NCBI RefSeq assembly: GCF_014203605.1
Contig: NZ_JACHJJ010000021.1
Span: 1-64,000 of the forward strand
DNA: 64,000 bases
Source of the DNA: Thiemannella venezuelensis
GTDB taxonomy: Bacteria; Actinomycetota; Actinomycetes; Streptosporangiales; Streptosporangiaceae
Reading direction: 5' to 3'
The notes under the pieces are model-generated. The model did no database searches. It was given only the letters and a program-made list of their open reading frames with translations, and was not told where the DNA came from. A program made the position numbers and the translations under genes. Positions 1 to 8,231 of the stretch are shown here, one piece after another (the stretch's first letter is position 1; every line of letters starts with the position of its first letter).

Positions 1-75
1 AAGAAGATCCAGTACCGGCCGCATCTGATCGACGGCTGCCTGGCAGGGACCGGTCTGGCCTTCAACTTGGTGTAA
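1..75 (+). CDS. C-terminal end of an unidentified protein (partial)
   Basis: The reading frame is open from the first base and ends at TAA 73-75, giving 24 residues that finish in LAGTGLAFNLV. The gene starts before the window. The fragment is too short to assign a family. The TAA sits in the left arm of a small inverted repeat, TAACTC-CGC-GAGTTA (73-87), and a weak terminator-like hairpin follows, so this looks like a true gene end. A transposase tail is possible but nothing here proves it. Confidence 0.45.
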   Translation, partial: KKIQYRPHLIDGCLAGTGLAFNLV

Positions 76-96
76 CTCCGCGAGTTAAAGCTCAGT

Positions 97-129
97 AGTG
101 GATTTTTGGGACATTTCCACTTATTTTTC
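97..129 (+). terminator. Possible terminator of the upstream gene
   Basis: The arms AGTGGA (97-102) and TCCACT (116-121) can pair across a 13-nt loop, and TTATTTTT follows. The stem is short and A/T-containing, so this is a weak candidate for the end of the transcript entering from the left. Confidence 0.3.
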
Positions 130-292
130 CAGACGATAGTTCTATATCAATCCCTTTTCGGGGGAATGATCAAATATTTTGTGAATCGCATCTTGGGAAG
201 CGCGGGAGACTCCGTAAAAATACGGCATCTCGCCCTGATGTCGATGGCACGCTGTCGTAAAACCTGGGGCAGATGCGAGGAGGTCGGACAAG
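130..292 (+). promoter_or_regulatory. AT-rich leader/promoter region of the eight-gene operon
   Basis: This stretch is far richer in A/T than the genes around it and has no convincing ORF. It contains CCGTA-AAAA-TACGG (212-225), a 5-bp inverted repeat with a 4-nt spacer that could bind a regulator or form a small hairpin. A strong Shine-Dalgarno sequence GAGGAGG (277-283) precedes the TTG start at 293. The whole downstream operon must be transcribed from here or from further upstream, because its genes overlap or are nearly contiguous. Confidence 0.45.
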
Positions 293-1069
293 TTGGCCGA
301 GGGTGACGAGTTCGAGCGGCGGCTCCTGGTCTCCGTGGACGCGAAAGGATACAGCAGCAGCACCGCGCACTGGCAGGGACGGCTGCAGGCCGCGCTTCTG
401 ACGGTGCTCGACCGGGCGGCCGAGCGGGCGGGGCTGTCCCGCGCGACGTGGAAGGTCCAGGGCGCGGGCGACGGCGAGCTCGCCGTGCTGCCTCCCGGCG
501 AGCCGGAACCGCGGGTCGTGGACGACTTCCCCCGACATCTGGCGGCCGAGTTGCGCAGGCACAACCGCGACGTGCCCGAGGGCAAGCACCTGCGATTGCG
601 GCTCGCGGTGCACTTCGGGCCCGCCATCATCGCGGGGAACGGGTTCGCCGGCAGGGGCCCGATCGACGTCCGCCGGTTGTGCGACTGCGAGGCGGTGCGT
701 ACGGCGCTCGACTCCTCCGGCGCGGCGCTCGCGGTCATTCTGTCCCAGCGCGTCTTCTCCGAGACCGTCGCGCAGGAGCACACCTCCCTCGAACCCGCGA
801 TGTTCCGCAAGGTCACCGTACGGGTCAAGGAGTTCGCGGACGAAGCATGGGTCTGGGTTCCCGGCCATGACATCGGCGACCTGCGGATTCCCGACGCCCA
901 GATGGACACCGGTCCGCCGCCGGAGGTTCCGCCCGCCGCGGCGCCCCGGCGGGAGCCGCCCTCCCAGGGCGCCCACGAGATCCACGGCAACTTCGCGCAC
1001 GCCGACGTCCGAGCCCGGAAGGTCGTCGGCGGAGACGAGATCAACTACCACGAGGTGAGACGTCAGTGA
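293..1069 (+). CDS. Class III nucleotidyl cyclase-like protein, putative second-messenger synthase
   Basis: The 258-residue protein has the core pattern of class III nucleotidyl cyclases. VDAKGYS carries a first candidate metal Asp (D16), GAGDGELAV a second (D60), and LRLAVHFGPAI (about 102-112) matches the conserved strand ending in H-x-G. The C-terminal 60 residues are proline-rich and end in KVVGGDEI (243-250), a motif repeated near the N-terminus of the next protein. The start is TTG 293, chosen for the GAGGAGG Shine-Dalgarno 9 nt upstream. It overlaps the next gene by 4 bp (GTGA). Pycsar systems pair such cyclases, making cCMP or cUMP, with membrane effectors. A PycTM-like protein lies at the end of this operon, so a defence messenger is inferred; the product nucleotide cannot be read from sequence. 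Confidence 0.7.
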   Translation: MAEGDEFERRLLVSVDAKGYSSSTAHWQGRLQAALLTVLDRAAERAGLSRATWKVQGAGDGELAVLPPGEPEPRVVDDFPRHLAAELRRHNRDVPEGKHLRLRLAVHFGPAIIAGNGFAGRGPIDVRRLCDCEAVRTALDSSGAALAVILSQRVFSETVAQEHTSLEPAMFRKVTVRVKEFADEAWVWVPGHDIGDLRIPDAQMDTGPPPEVPPAAAPRREPPSQGAHEIHGNFAHADVRARKVVGGDEINYHEVRRQ

Positions 1070-3174
1070 CCGCCACCCCGGATGCGGAAGCCGCAGAGCC
1101 GGAAGCCGGACCGCCGGATGCCGTCGCACACGGCCAGGAAGAGCCGGCCCAGAAGGACGCCCGGACCCTGGGACGTGAGTTCTCCAACCGGGCGGCGCAG
1201 CCCGGCGGCACCGGAGAACGCCTCAGCGCCGAACGGGACGCCCGGTCCAACCTCGCCGGTGCCCGGGTGGTGGCCGGCAAGGTCGTCGGCGGAGACGAGA
1301 TCACCTACATCACGGTGTCGGCCGGCGGGACACAGCTCAGACTGTTCGCCCTGCCCGCGGAGAACCTGCAGCTCGACGCGGCGTTCGTCGAACCGCCGGA
1401 CTTCGGCCGGGCGGAGGCGGAGGCCCGTTCGCGCCGGGTGCTGATCCTACGCGGCTCCGCCGGCTCCGGGCGGTTCGCGCTGTCCCGGCGGCTGCTGCTG
1501 GGCCTGGCACCCGAGCCGGTCAGGCAGCTCCATCCCGAGACGGACCTCAGCCTGCTCGCCGTCACCGGCCTGGAGCCCGGCGGCTACCTGCTGGCCGACC
1601 TCACGCCGCAGCAGGCTGCGCGGCTGCACGCCTTCGACGTCGACCGGCTGACGGCCGAACTGACCGGCGACCACAAGCTGATCGTGACGATCACCGATGA
1701 GGTCCGGTTCTCCGAGCCGGAGATGGAACGTTACATCGTCGACGTCCGCCCTCCGGCACCGTTCGAGGTGCTGCAGGCCCATCTGGGGCGCATACTCGGG
1801 TCCGCCGACCGGGCCGCCCTGATCCTGGGCGACGACGACGTCGGCGGGCTCTGCCGGGAACAGCTGCGCAACGGTACGCCGAGCCAGGCGGTACAGCTCG
1901 CGGAGCTGGTCGCGCAGGCACCCGACCCGATCGCGGTGACGGTCCGCCGCCATCTGGACGTCAACGCGGGGGCCGACCTGGAGGCGTGGTTCGCCGCATT
2001 GCCGGATCTCGAGACCCAGAGCCTGGCGGTGGGGATCGCGGTGCTGGGCGGTGAGCCGTACGAGCTGGTGGCCTCGGCGTCCGCGGCGCTGACCAGACGA
2101 CTGGAGCCCCCCGACCAGCCGCCCCGGCTGCCCAGGCCGTTCGGCGCCACCAGAGGGGCGCGGCTCCGCGCGCTGAACGCCCACCTCGTCCCGTCCGACA
2201 CGGTCGCCCGCCACGGCGGCACCGCCCCCGGAGAGGTCGTCCGATATCAGGATCCGGCGCGCTCCCAGCAGGTTCTCCTGCATGTCTGGAACGAGTACGA
2301 CGAGATGCGGCCGGAGCTGCTGGCCTGGCTACGGCTGTGCGCACGCAGCGAGGTGCCCGCGGTCCGGATCCGCGCCGCGGTCGCCGCGGGCCTGCTCGCC
2401 GCCCGGGCATTCGACCATGTCCGTTCCGCGATCATCCTTCCCTGGGCACGTGCCGCCGCCCCCGAACTCCGGGACGTGGCCGCCGCCGCCCTCGGTGTCG
2501 CCGCCGACAGCCCTGAGCTGGGGGAGGCGGTGCGCAGCCTGGTGTCGGCGTGGAGTGCTGACGGCTCCACCGCCCGGCTGCAGGCCACCGCGGTCCGGGC
2601 CTGGAGGGTCAAGGCCGGGCCGGAGGGATGCGCCCGGGCGGTCGAATTCCTCGACGCGCTCGGCGACAGTCAAGAGCCCGTGGTGATCGAGGCACTCTGC
2701 GAGAGCATCGCCGAGATGGTGGAACTCGACGGTTCCGCCTTCGCCTCGGAGGCCATCGCCCTGCTCGGGACCTGGATGTCGGGGCGGAACCCCGACCGGC
2801 AGGTCACGGCACGGCTCGCTTTCCTGCTGGCCGCCGCCGACCTCGTACGTGAACTGCCCGGCGGAGCGATGCCCGCCCTTCTCGGCATCGCCGACCACGA
2901 CCCGAGGCAGGCACGGGCGATCGCGGGACTGTGGTCAGCGGTGCTGAACTCCGCGGACATGCATCAGGTCGCGAAGGACGTGCTCGCCGAATGGGCGCGG
3001 TCCGTGGACCGGAACCTCGAAGCGGCGAACGCGCTGGGGCGGCTGATGGCCGCCGCGGCCACGACCCCGCGCACCGGGCGCATCATCGCGCTCGCGGCCT
3101 CCGGCTGGGCGCACGCGCCACGGAGCAGAGCCGCCGTCCTCAACGCCGTTCACTCGGAAAGGAGTCCTCGATGA
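1066..3174 (+). CDS. Degenerate P-loop protein with HEAT-like C-terminal half
   Basis: The 702-residue protein has a charged N-terminus carrying KVVGGDEI (72-79), the same motif that ends the upstream cyclase. It is followed by a P-loop-like segment GSAGSGRFALS (130-140) and, later, KLIVTITDE as a possible Walker B strand. In the P-loop the invariant Lys is Arg136 and the following Ser/Thr is Phe137, so normal ATP hydrolysis is doubtful. From about residue 360 onward, Ala/Leu/Arg-rich helices repeat at roughly regular spacing, as in HEAT-like alpha solenoids. It may be a STAND-like scaffold or sensor. The GTG start at 1066 is coupled to the cyclase stop. The family is not recognised beyond these features. 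Confidence 0.6.
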   Translation: MTATPDAEAAEPEAGPPDAVAHGQEEPAQKDARTLGREFSNRAAQPGGTGERLSAERDARSNLAGARVVAGKVVGGDEITYITVSAGGTQLRLFALPAENLQLDAAFVEPPDFGRAEAEARSRRVLILRGSAGSGRFALSRRLLLGLAPEPVRQLHPETDLSLLAVTGLEPGGYLLADLTPQQAARLHAFDVDRLTAELTGDHKLIVTITDEVRFSEPEMERYIVDVRPPAPFEVLQAHLGRILGSADRAALILGDDDVGGLCREQLRNGTPSQAVQLAELVAQAPDPIAVTVRRHLDVNAGADLEAWFAALPDLETQSLAVGIAVLGGEPYELVASASAALTRRLEPPDQPPRLPRPFGATRGARLRALNAHLVPSDTVARHGGTAPGEVVRYQDPARSQQVLLHVWNEYDEMRPELLAWLRLCARSEVPAVRIRAAVAAGLLAARAFDHVRSAIILPWARAAAPELRDVAAAALGVAADSPELGEAVRSLVSAWSADGSTARLQATAVRAWRVKAGPEGCARAVEFLDALGDSQEPVVIEALCESIAEMVELDGSAFASEAIALLGTWMSGRNPDRQVTARLAFLLAAADLVRELPGGAMPALLGIADHDPRQARAIAGLWSAVLNSADMHQVAKDVLAEWARSVDRNLEAANALGRLMAAAATTPRTGRIIALAASGWAHAPRSRAAVLNAVHSERSPR

Positions 3175-4211
3175 GCCGGCCCCCCGATCCCGCGTTCGCG
3201 TCGACGGGCCTGATCGGCCAGAGCGGGCCGGTCACGTTCGGGGCCCGCGGGCCTCTCCCGAGGCCGGGGGTCGCCGTCGTCTACGCGACGAGGACAGGCG
3301 ATGCGGTGGTTCTCCCGCGACGCCCGTCCGGTCTGGAGGTCCGTCGCTACCAGACGTGGCACGAGGTGGACATCACCCGCCACCAGGACATGGTCCAGGC
3401 GGATGTCCGCAGCAAGGTCGATTCCATGCAGTTCCGTCTTCAGGCCGAGGTGACCTGGGGGGTGAGCGACCCGGCGGCGATCGTTCGATACGGCACGACG
3501 GACGGGGTCGGCCCGGTGCGGTCCCAGCTCATCGATCGGGCATGGCGGATCACCCGCCGGTTCGACATCGAGCAGTGCGACGCCGCCGAAGAGCAGCTGC
3601 AGGGGCAGTTCGAGTCGGGCACGATGATCCTCGAGGAGGGGATCACCATCTTCAGGGCGATCATCAAGCTTCACTCGGACGCCCCGACCGCCCAGTTCCA
3701 AGCGGATCAGCGCCATCTCAGACGCACCGGCATCACCGATCAGACGGTCCACGAGAATCGGACCAGACAGGAGCGGTGGAACGCCGGGCTGGAGCGGGAC
3801 CGGATCGCCGCGCTCAAGCAGGTCGCCACCGGTGAGGACGACCTCCTCTTCCTCTTCCTCGCTCGCCACCCCGACCAGGTCGGCTCCATCATCGAGCAGG
3901 TGGGGAAGCGCCGGGAGATCAACCTGAGCGCCCAGACGGCGCTGTTCGACAAGATGGTCGACAAAGGGTTCATCCAGGAGGCCGACATCGAGTCCATGCG
4001 GCAGCTCCTCATCAGGCCCATGGAACAGATCGCCGACTCCGATTCGTCCCGGGTGCTCGGAGGAGCCGCTCCGCCCAGAGCACTCGAACCGGGAACCGCA
4101 CCCGCCCCCGGAGCGGCGGAGCCCCCGCCCTCCACGCGGGCGCCGTCCGCCGACGGGGTCGTCGGCTGGGTCAGGTTCGACCGCGCCCCGGGTGATCAGG
4201 ACACTCCGTGA
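3171..4211 (+). CDS. SPFH/Band-7-like protein
   Basis: The 346-residue protein starts at ATG 3171, after AAAGGAG and overlapping the previous stop as ATGA. Residues about 30-150 read like an SPFH/Band-7 domain, with alternating strands, ITRHQDMVQADVRSKVDSMQFRLQAEVTWGV-type strand pairs, and then SDPAAIVRYG and a long helical region. SPFH proteins form ring or cage oligomers on membranes. No N-terminal membrane helix is evident here, so recruitment by the neighbouring membrane proteins is possible. The C-terminal 60 residues are rich in Pro, Ala and Glu and likely disordered. The assignment rests on pattern, not on a unique motif. Confidence 0.55.
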   Translation: MSRPPDPAFASTGLIGQSGPVTFGARGPLPRPGVAVVYATRTGDAVVLPRRPSGLEVRRYQTWHEVDITRHQDMVQADVRSKVDSMQFRLQAEVTWGVSDPAAIVRYGTTDGVGPVRSQLIDRAWRITRRFDIEQCDAAEEQLQGQFESGTMILEEGITIFRAIIKLHSDAPTAQFQADQRHLRRTGITDQTVHENRTRQERWNAGLERDRIAALKQVATGEDDLLFLFLARHPDQVGSIIEQVGKRREINLSAQTALFDKMVDKGFIQEADIESMRQLLIRPMEQIADSDSSRVLGGAAPPRALEPGTAPAPGAAEPPPSTRAPSADGVVGWVRFDRAPGDQDTP

Positions 4212-5410
4212 CCCCGGAGAGGTCTGTCCGGCTTACCAGTGACCACACGAAGAACTTCCGATCACGCCAAGTGTTCCTCGTCATCGGGTGGGGCTTGATG
4301 ATCTTTTTGTCTGCGGCGGTGGGCCGCTTTCTCGCAGGGCGGCCCGGGACGGTGATCGGCGTCTGCACGGCGCTGGTGCTCGCGTCCGTGTTCACCTTCC
4401 TGCTGCACCGGCAGGTCGCCTCGGTCGGTCCCGCCGGGCGCGCAGGGGCGACGGGGCGTCGGCCTCCGGAGGAAGGCGGCCCCTCCGATGCCCCGGCGCA
4501 GCCGGCTCCACCGGCGGCGGCCGTGCCTGCGCGACCGGCCGGAGAGCCTCTCCCGGAACGGCACTTCCCCCGGCCGGTGGGACGGCCCGGGCAGGCGAAC
4601 CTGCAGCCCTGGCGGCTACCCGGCCAGCCCGGTCCGGCGGGGATCTGCGCCGACTCGGCCCTCGTAGGGGACCTCCAGGTACGGGCCGCCTCGATCGTCG
4701 GTCCCGGTCACCGGTGCGAGGAGCCCGCGACACCACGCCAGGACGCCTACCGCATCGGGGTCGACGGCACGGGCCGCTACCTGATCGTCGCGGTCGCCGA
4801 TGGAATGTCCGACAGCTCTCACTCGGACCTCGGGGCGAATGTGGCGGTGGACACCGTCGTCAGGCGTCTCCGGGCCGTTCTGACCGGGCGGACCGTGAAC
4901 GAGCAGGACATGCGGGAGTGTTTCGGCAGCGCGGCCGAGCGGATGACCGCCACCGCCCGGCAACGCGGGCTGGCGCCGGAGGACGTCCGGGCGGCTGTTC
5001 TCGCCGCGGTCGTGGAACTGAATCCGGACGTCCACGGCGGGAGAGCGGTCTTCTTCGCGGCCATCGCGGACGTGAGCGCCTGGCTGAGGAGGGGGCGGTC
5101 CTGGTGCCGGATCGCGGGCGACGGAAAGCACGGTCTGGACGCGGGGCGGCTCTCCGATTTCCTTCCCCACTTTCCCAGCGCCGTCAGGCTCATGACCCGG
5201 AGACTGGATCCGGGTGACGTCCTGGCGCTGACCACCGACGGGATCGGCGACGCGCTGCTCGCCTCCGGCGAGCTCGCCGCATGGTTCGCCGACGAGTGGA
5301 AGAGTCCTCCTTTCATCGGGCGGTTCATCGACACGGTCGGGTTCGAGGCGAGGGGGCAATTGGACGACCGGACGGCGATCGTCATCTGGTGTCCGGAAAG
5401 ACAGCCATGA
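4208..5410 (+). CDS. Membrane-anchored PP2C-family protein phosphatase
   Basis: The 400-residue protein begins at GTG 4208, coupled to the preceding stop. Two hydrophobic helices (about 21-42 and 48-66) are followed by a proline-rich linker and a PP2C domain from about residue 155. The metal-binding pattern is present: RQDA (D179), VADGM (D198-G199), TTDGIGD (D344) and LDDRTAIVI (D387). It should dephosphorylate Ser/Thr in the cytoplasm, most simply the targets of the kinase-like protein encoded next. Phosphatase, kinase and vWA in a row match the TerY-P triad described for tellurite-resistance and conflict systems. Confidence 0.8.
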   Translation: MTPERSVRLTSDHTKNFRSRQVFLVIGWGLMIFLSAAVGRFLAGRPGTVIGVCTALVLASVFTFLLHRQVASVGPAGRAGATGRRPPEEGGPSDAPAQPAPPAAAVPARPAGEPLPERHFPRPVGRPGQANLQPWRLPGQPGPAGICADSALVGDLQVRAASIVGPGHRCEEPATPRQDAYRIGVDGTGRYLIVAVADGMSDSSHSDLGANVAVDTVVRRLRAVLTGRTVNEQDMRECFGSAAERMTATARQRGLAPEDVRAAVLAAVVELNPDVHGGRAVFFAAIADVSAWLRRGRSWCRIAGDGKHGLDAGRLSDFLPHFPSAVRLMTRRLDPGDVLALTTDGIGDALLASGELAAWFADEWKSPPFIGRFIDTVGFEARGQLDDRTAIVIWCPERQP

Positions 5411-6633
5411 GAACCTGGTCGGATTCGCCCTTCGACCGGACGGTGCCGCTCTCCACGGTCGCCCGGTACACCGACGAAGACGTCATCGCCCGGGACAACG
5501 GCGAATCTTCTGTGATCTACGAGCCGCCCGGGTTCAGAGGCTGGCTCGTCAAGATGTACCGACCCGAGAAGAATGTGGATCACAAGACTCTGGGCCGGTT
5601 GATCGAGCTGCCGGAAACCATGCTGCCGGGCGAGCTCTCCCTGATAGACCGGGGCATCGCATGGCCGGTCGCGCGGGTCGTCGAAGGCTATCGAACCGTT
5701 GGTTCGATCATGGCGAAAGCGGAGCCGGAGTTCTTCTGGGACGTCAAACTGATCGGTGAGCGCACCGTACGCAAGACAGTGGAGATCGACTACCTGGCGA
5801 ACACCGCGGACAGGCTTCGCGGCTTCGGTTTCCCCGTGCCTTCCGTGAAGGAACGGCTCGGTGTGATGCGTACTGTGGTCGCCTGCGCCGCCCTCTTCGA
5901 GAAATATGACATCGTCTATGCCGACTGGTCGTTCGCCAACGCGTTCTGGTCTCCCCGCACACAGAGCACATTGATCATCGACGTGGACGCGTCGGGAATC
6001 GGGTGCCGTGGTTTCGTGGAGACTCCCAACTGGGAGGACCCGCTGATGGGGAAGGGCCGGGCGATGACCACCCACACCGACCGGTACAAGGTCGCTCTGC
6101 TGGTGACACGTGCGGTGACCGGGCACCGTGGGGACAGGTGGGCGGCGCTTGCCGAAATGGAAAGGACCTGTCCGGACCATTCCCGTCTCACCGGCCTGCT
6201 GCGCCGCGCCCTGGAGGCCAAGACGATCGACCTCCGGCCGACCCTCGCCGAACTCCACCAGGCCATCGTGAGCCCCGCCGGGCAGACCGTACCGAAGTCC
6301 CGGCCGCCCGGCGGGTCCAATGTCACCGTCCTGAGGCCTTGGCGTCCGCCGGTGGCCCGCCCGGAGCCGTCCGCGTCGTCACCGCTCACCCCCGGCCATG
6401 CTCCGGGCACCGCTCCGTCGAGGAGCCCGGCTCGGGCGAAGATCGCCGGGATGTCGGCTCCCGCCTCGGCGTCTCCAGGCGGATCCGCCTCTCCGGGCGC
6501 GGTACCGAAGCCTCCGATCGACCCGACGGTCTCCCCGTCCACCTCGGCCGTCGCCGTCGGCTGCCTGATCATGGCAGTCGTCCTCACCGTAGTGATCATC
6601 GCTGTCCACTTCCTGGCCACCCGCGTCTTCTGA
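5407..6633 (+). CDS. Membrane-anchored protein kinase-like protein
   Basis: The 408-residue protein starts at ATG 5407 within ATGA. LVKMY supplies a candidate ATP-binding lysine (K49). YADWSFANAFW (171-181) has the D-x4-N pattern of a kinase catalytic loop (D173, N178), although Tyr replaces the usual His, and IIDVDA (190-195) stands in for DFG. A proline/serine-rich linker follows, and one hydrophobic helix at about 382-405 ends the protein. It is an atypical kinase fold, likely tail-anchored with the catalytic domain in the cytoplasm. It pairs with the PP2C before it and the vWA after it. The substrate is unknown. Confidence 0.7.
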   Translation: MRTWSDSPFDRTVPLSTVARYTDEDVIARDNGESSVIYEPPGFRGWLVKMYRPEKNVDHKTLGRLIELPETMLPGELSLIDRGIAWPVARVVEGYRTVGSIMAKAEPEFFWDVKLIGERTVRKTVEIDYLANTADRLRGFGFPVPSVKERLGVMRTVVACAALFEKYDIVYADWSFANAFWSPRTQSTLIIDVDASGIGCRGFVETPNWEDPLMGKGRAMTTHTDRYKVALLVTRAVTGHRGDRWAALAEMERTCPDHSRLTGLLRRALEAKTIDLRPTLAELHQAIVSPAGQTVPKSRPPGGSNVTVLRPWRPPVARPEPSASSPLTPGHAPGTAPSRSPARAKIAGMSAPASASPGGSASPGAVPKPPIDPTVSPSTSAVAVGCLIMAVVLTVVIIAVHFLATRVF

Positions 6634-6648
6634 CCTTGAGGAGAGATC

Positions 6649-7356
6649 ATGCATCGTTCCGAAGACTCCGCTCCCGCCGCGCGCGACGGTGGGACGAAAG
6701 GCCTGCCGACGTACGTCGTGCTCGATACCTCGGGCTCGATGGCTCCGTTCGAATCCCTGCTGAACGAGACCCTCACCGAGATCGTGGACACGCTCTACTC
6801 CAGTCCCAGGGTGTCTGATTTCATTCACCTGTCGATTCTCTCGTTCAACACCAGTCCGCACATGGTCCTGGAGATGACGGAGATATCCCGCCTGACCGCG
6901 CTGCCCACGGTCGGCTGCAGCGGCGTCACCAACTTCGCACCGATGCTCCGGCTCCTCAGAGAGCGCGTCAAGAACGACATTATCGACCTGAGCAAGAAAG
7001 GTGTCATGGTCATCCGTCCGGTCGTCTTCCTGCTCACCGACGGGAATCCGACCGACGATCCGGACGACAGCTGGGAGAGAGCCCTCCAGCCGTTGACCGA
7101 TCCGAACTGGCGTCCCCGGCCGCATATCATCACCTACGGTTTCGGAGAGGCGAGCGAAGCGGTTCTGAGACGAGTGTCCACGCTGGCCGCGTACATCGCG
7201 GAGAAGGGCCGCGAGGAGGAGAACAAGAAGGCCCTTTCCTTGGCGTTGAACTCCCTGCTGAACTCTCTGGTGGCTTCGGCGGCCGCTCAGCGGCTGCTTG
7301 TCCCCGAAGAGGTCAGCGGGTTCAAGTCGGTGCCGCTGGAGTACGTCGACCAGTGA
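6649..7356 (+). CDS. TerY-like von Willebrand factor A domain protein
   Basis: The 235-residue protein is a single vWA domain with a complete metal-ion-dependent adhesion site: VLDTSGSM (D26-x-S-x-S), a conserved Thr in GVTNF (T94) and LLTDGNPTDD (D131). The TDG-x-PTDD block followed by a W-rich stretch is typical of TerY. ATG 6649 is preceded by GAGGAGAG. It is the only gene in the operon separated by more than an overlap (15 nt). TerY vWA proteins work with a PP2C and a kinase, as here, probably as a metal-dependent adaptor whose binding is controlled by phosphorylation. Confidence 0.85.
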   Translation: MHRSEDSAPAARDGGTKGLPTYVVLDTSGSMAPFESLLNETLTEIVDTLYSSPRVSDFIHLSILSFNTSPHMVLEMTEISRLTALPTVGCSGVTNFAPMLRLLRERVKNDIIDLSKKGVMVIRPVVFLLTDGNPTDDPDDSWERALQPLTDPNWRPRPHIITYGFGEASEAVLRRVSTLAAYIAEKGREEENKKALSLALNSLLNSLVASAAAQRLLVPEEVSGFKSVPLEYVDQ

Positions 7357-8231
7357 TGGGCGATGACGCTTACGGGGCGACGATCGCGAAACGGAGGCTG
7401 GCGGGCATCCTGGTCCGACTCCGTCTCGGGCGTGGCCTGACCGCGACCCACGTCTGCCGGAAGCTGGGGTGGGGGAGAGGGAAATTAGGGCGGTTCGAGG
7501 CGAATCAATGGAAGCGTCCGAATATGAGCGATATCCGTGACCTGTTGCAGTTCTATCAGGTTGGACGGAACGAGCGAGACGAGATCATCAAGCTTGCGCT
7601 GCTGGCACGCAAGCGGCCCTGGTGGCGAGAGTACGGTGATGTGTTCGACACCGAGTATCCCGGATTCGAGAACGACGCGAGTGAGATCAGGGTGTTCTGC
7701 CCGCTGACGCTCCCGGTACTCCTCCAGACCCGCAGGTACGCCGAACTTCAGCAGCACCGGCTGCGGATCCCCGCCGAGCAGGGCATCCGGTTGATGGAGA
7801 CCGTCCGCCACCGCCAGCGGGTCCTGCTCCGGGACGACGGCACCGCCCCCGTCGTGATCGCTGTCATCACCGAGGCGGCACTGCGCTACGACTGGGGCGG
7901 CGTCACCGACCAACTGGAGCAGATCGTCCGGCTGGAGCTCCTCGGCGGCCGCCCCAACATCGAACTCCGGCTGCATCCGTTCGCGGCAGGCGGCCCGCCG
8001 AGCCCGGGCGGGCCGGTCACCCACATGCGCTTCCCGCCCGATGACGCCGAGCTGGTCTTCGCGGGCACGAATCTCGCGACAACGATCGTCTCCGATCGGC
8101 GGACCGCGGAGACCTACGCCTCGCAGCTGAGCGAGGTCGTCGGCCAGGCGTGCGACCGGGCAGGAACGATCGGATACCTCGCCGAACTCACGAGAACGCT
8201 CTCCCTCCGAGAGGACCGTCCCCAGCCGTGA
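7353..8231 (+). CDS. XRE-family regulator with DUF5753 domain
   Basis: The 292-residue protein has an N-terminal helix-turn-helix (about residues 10-65; GLTATHVCRKLGWGRGKLGRFE) followed by the DUF5753 region, recognisable by FCPLTLPVLLQTRRYAELQ and VTHMRFPPDDAELVF. GTG 7353 overlaps the vWA stop, and ATG 7356 is an equally possible start. Such regulators in actinomycetes usually sit next to a small DUF397 gene, which is missing here. Instead it lies inside the operon between the vWA and the membrane protein, so it may regulate the operon itself or act as a protein partner. Confidence 0.85.
   Translation: MMGDDAYGATIAKRRLAGILVRLRLGRGLTATHVCRKLGWGRGKLGRFEANQWKRPNMSDIRDLLQFYQVGRNERDEIIKLALLARKRPWWREYGDVFDTEYPGFENDASEIRVFCPLTLPVLLQTRRYAELQQHRLRIPAEQGIRLMETVRHRQRVLLRDDGTAPVVIAVITEAALRYDWGGVTDQLEQIVRLELLGGRPNIELRLHPFAAGGPPSPGGPVTHMRFPPDDAELVFAGTNLATTIVSDRRTAETYASQLSEVVGQACDRAGTIGYLAELTRTLSLREDRPQP

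Noticed and set aside
1-87. Transposase end with terminal inverted repeat at the left edge.
   Set aside because: The fragment of 24 residues is too short, and the 6-bp TAACTC/GAGTTA repeat is too small to be taken as an IS end.
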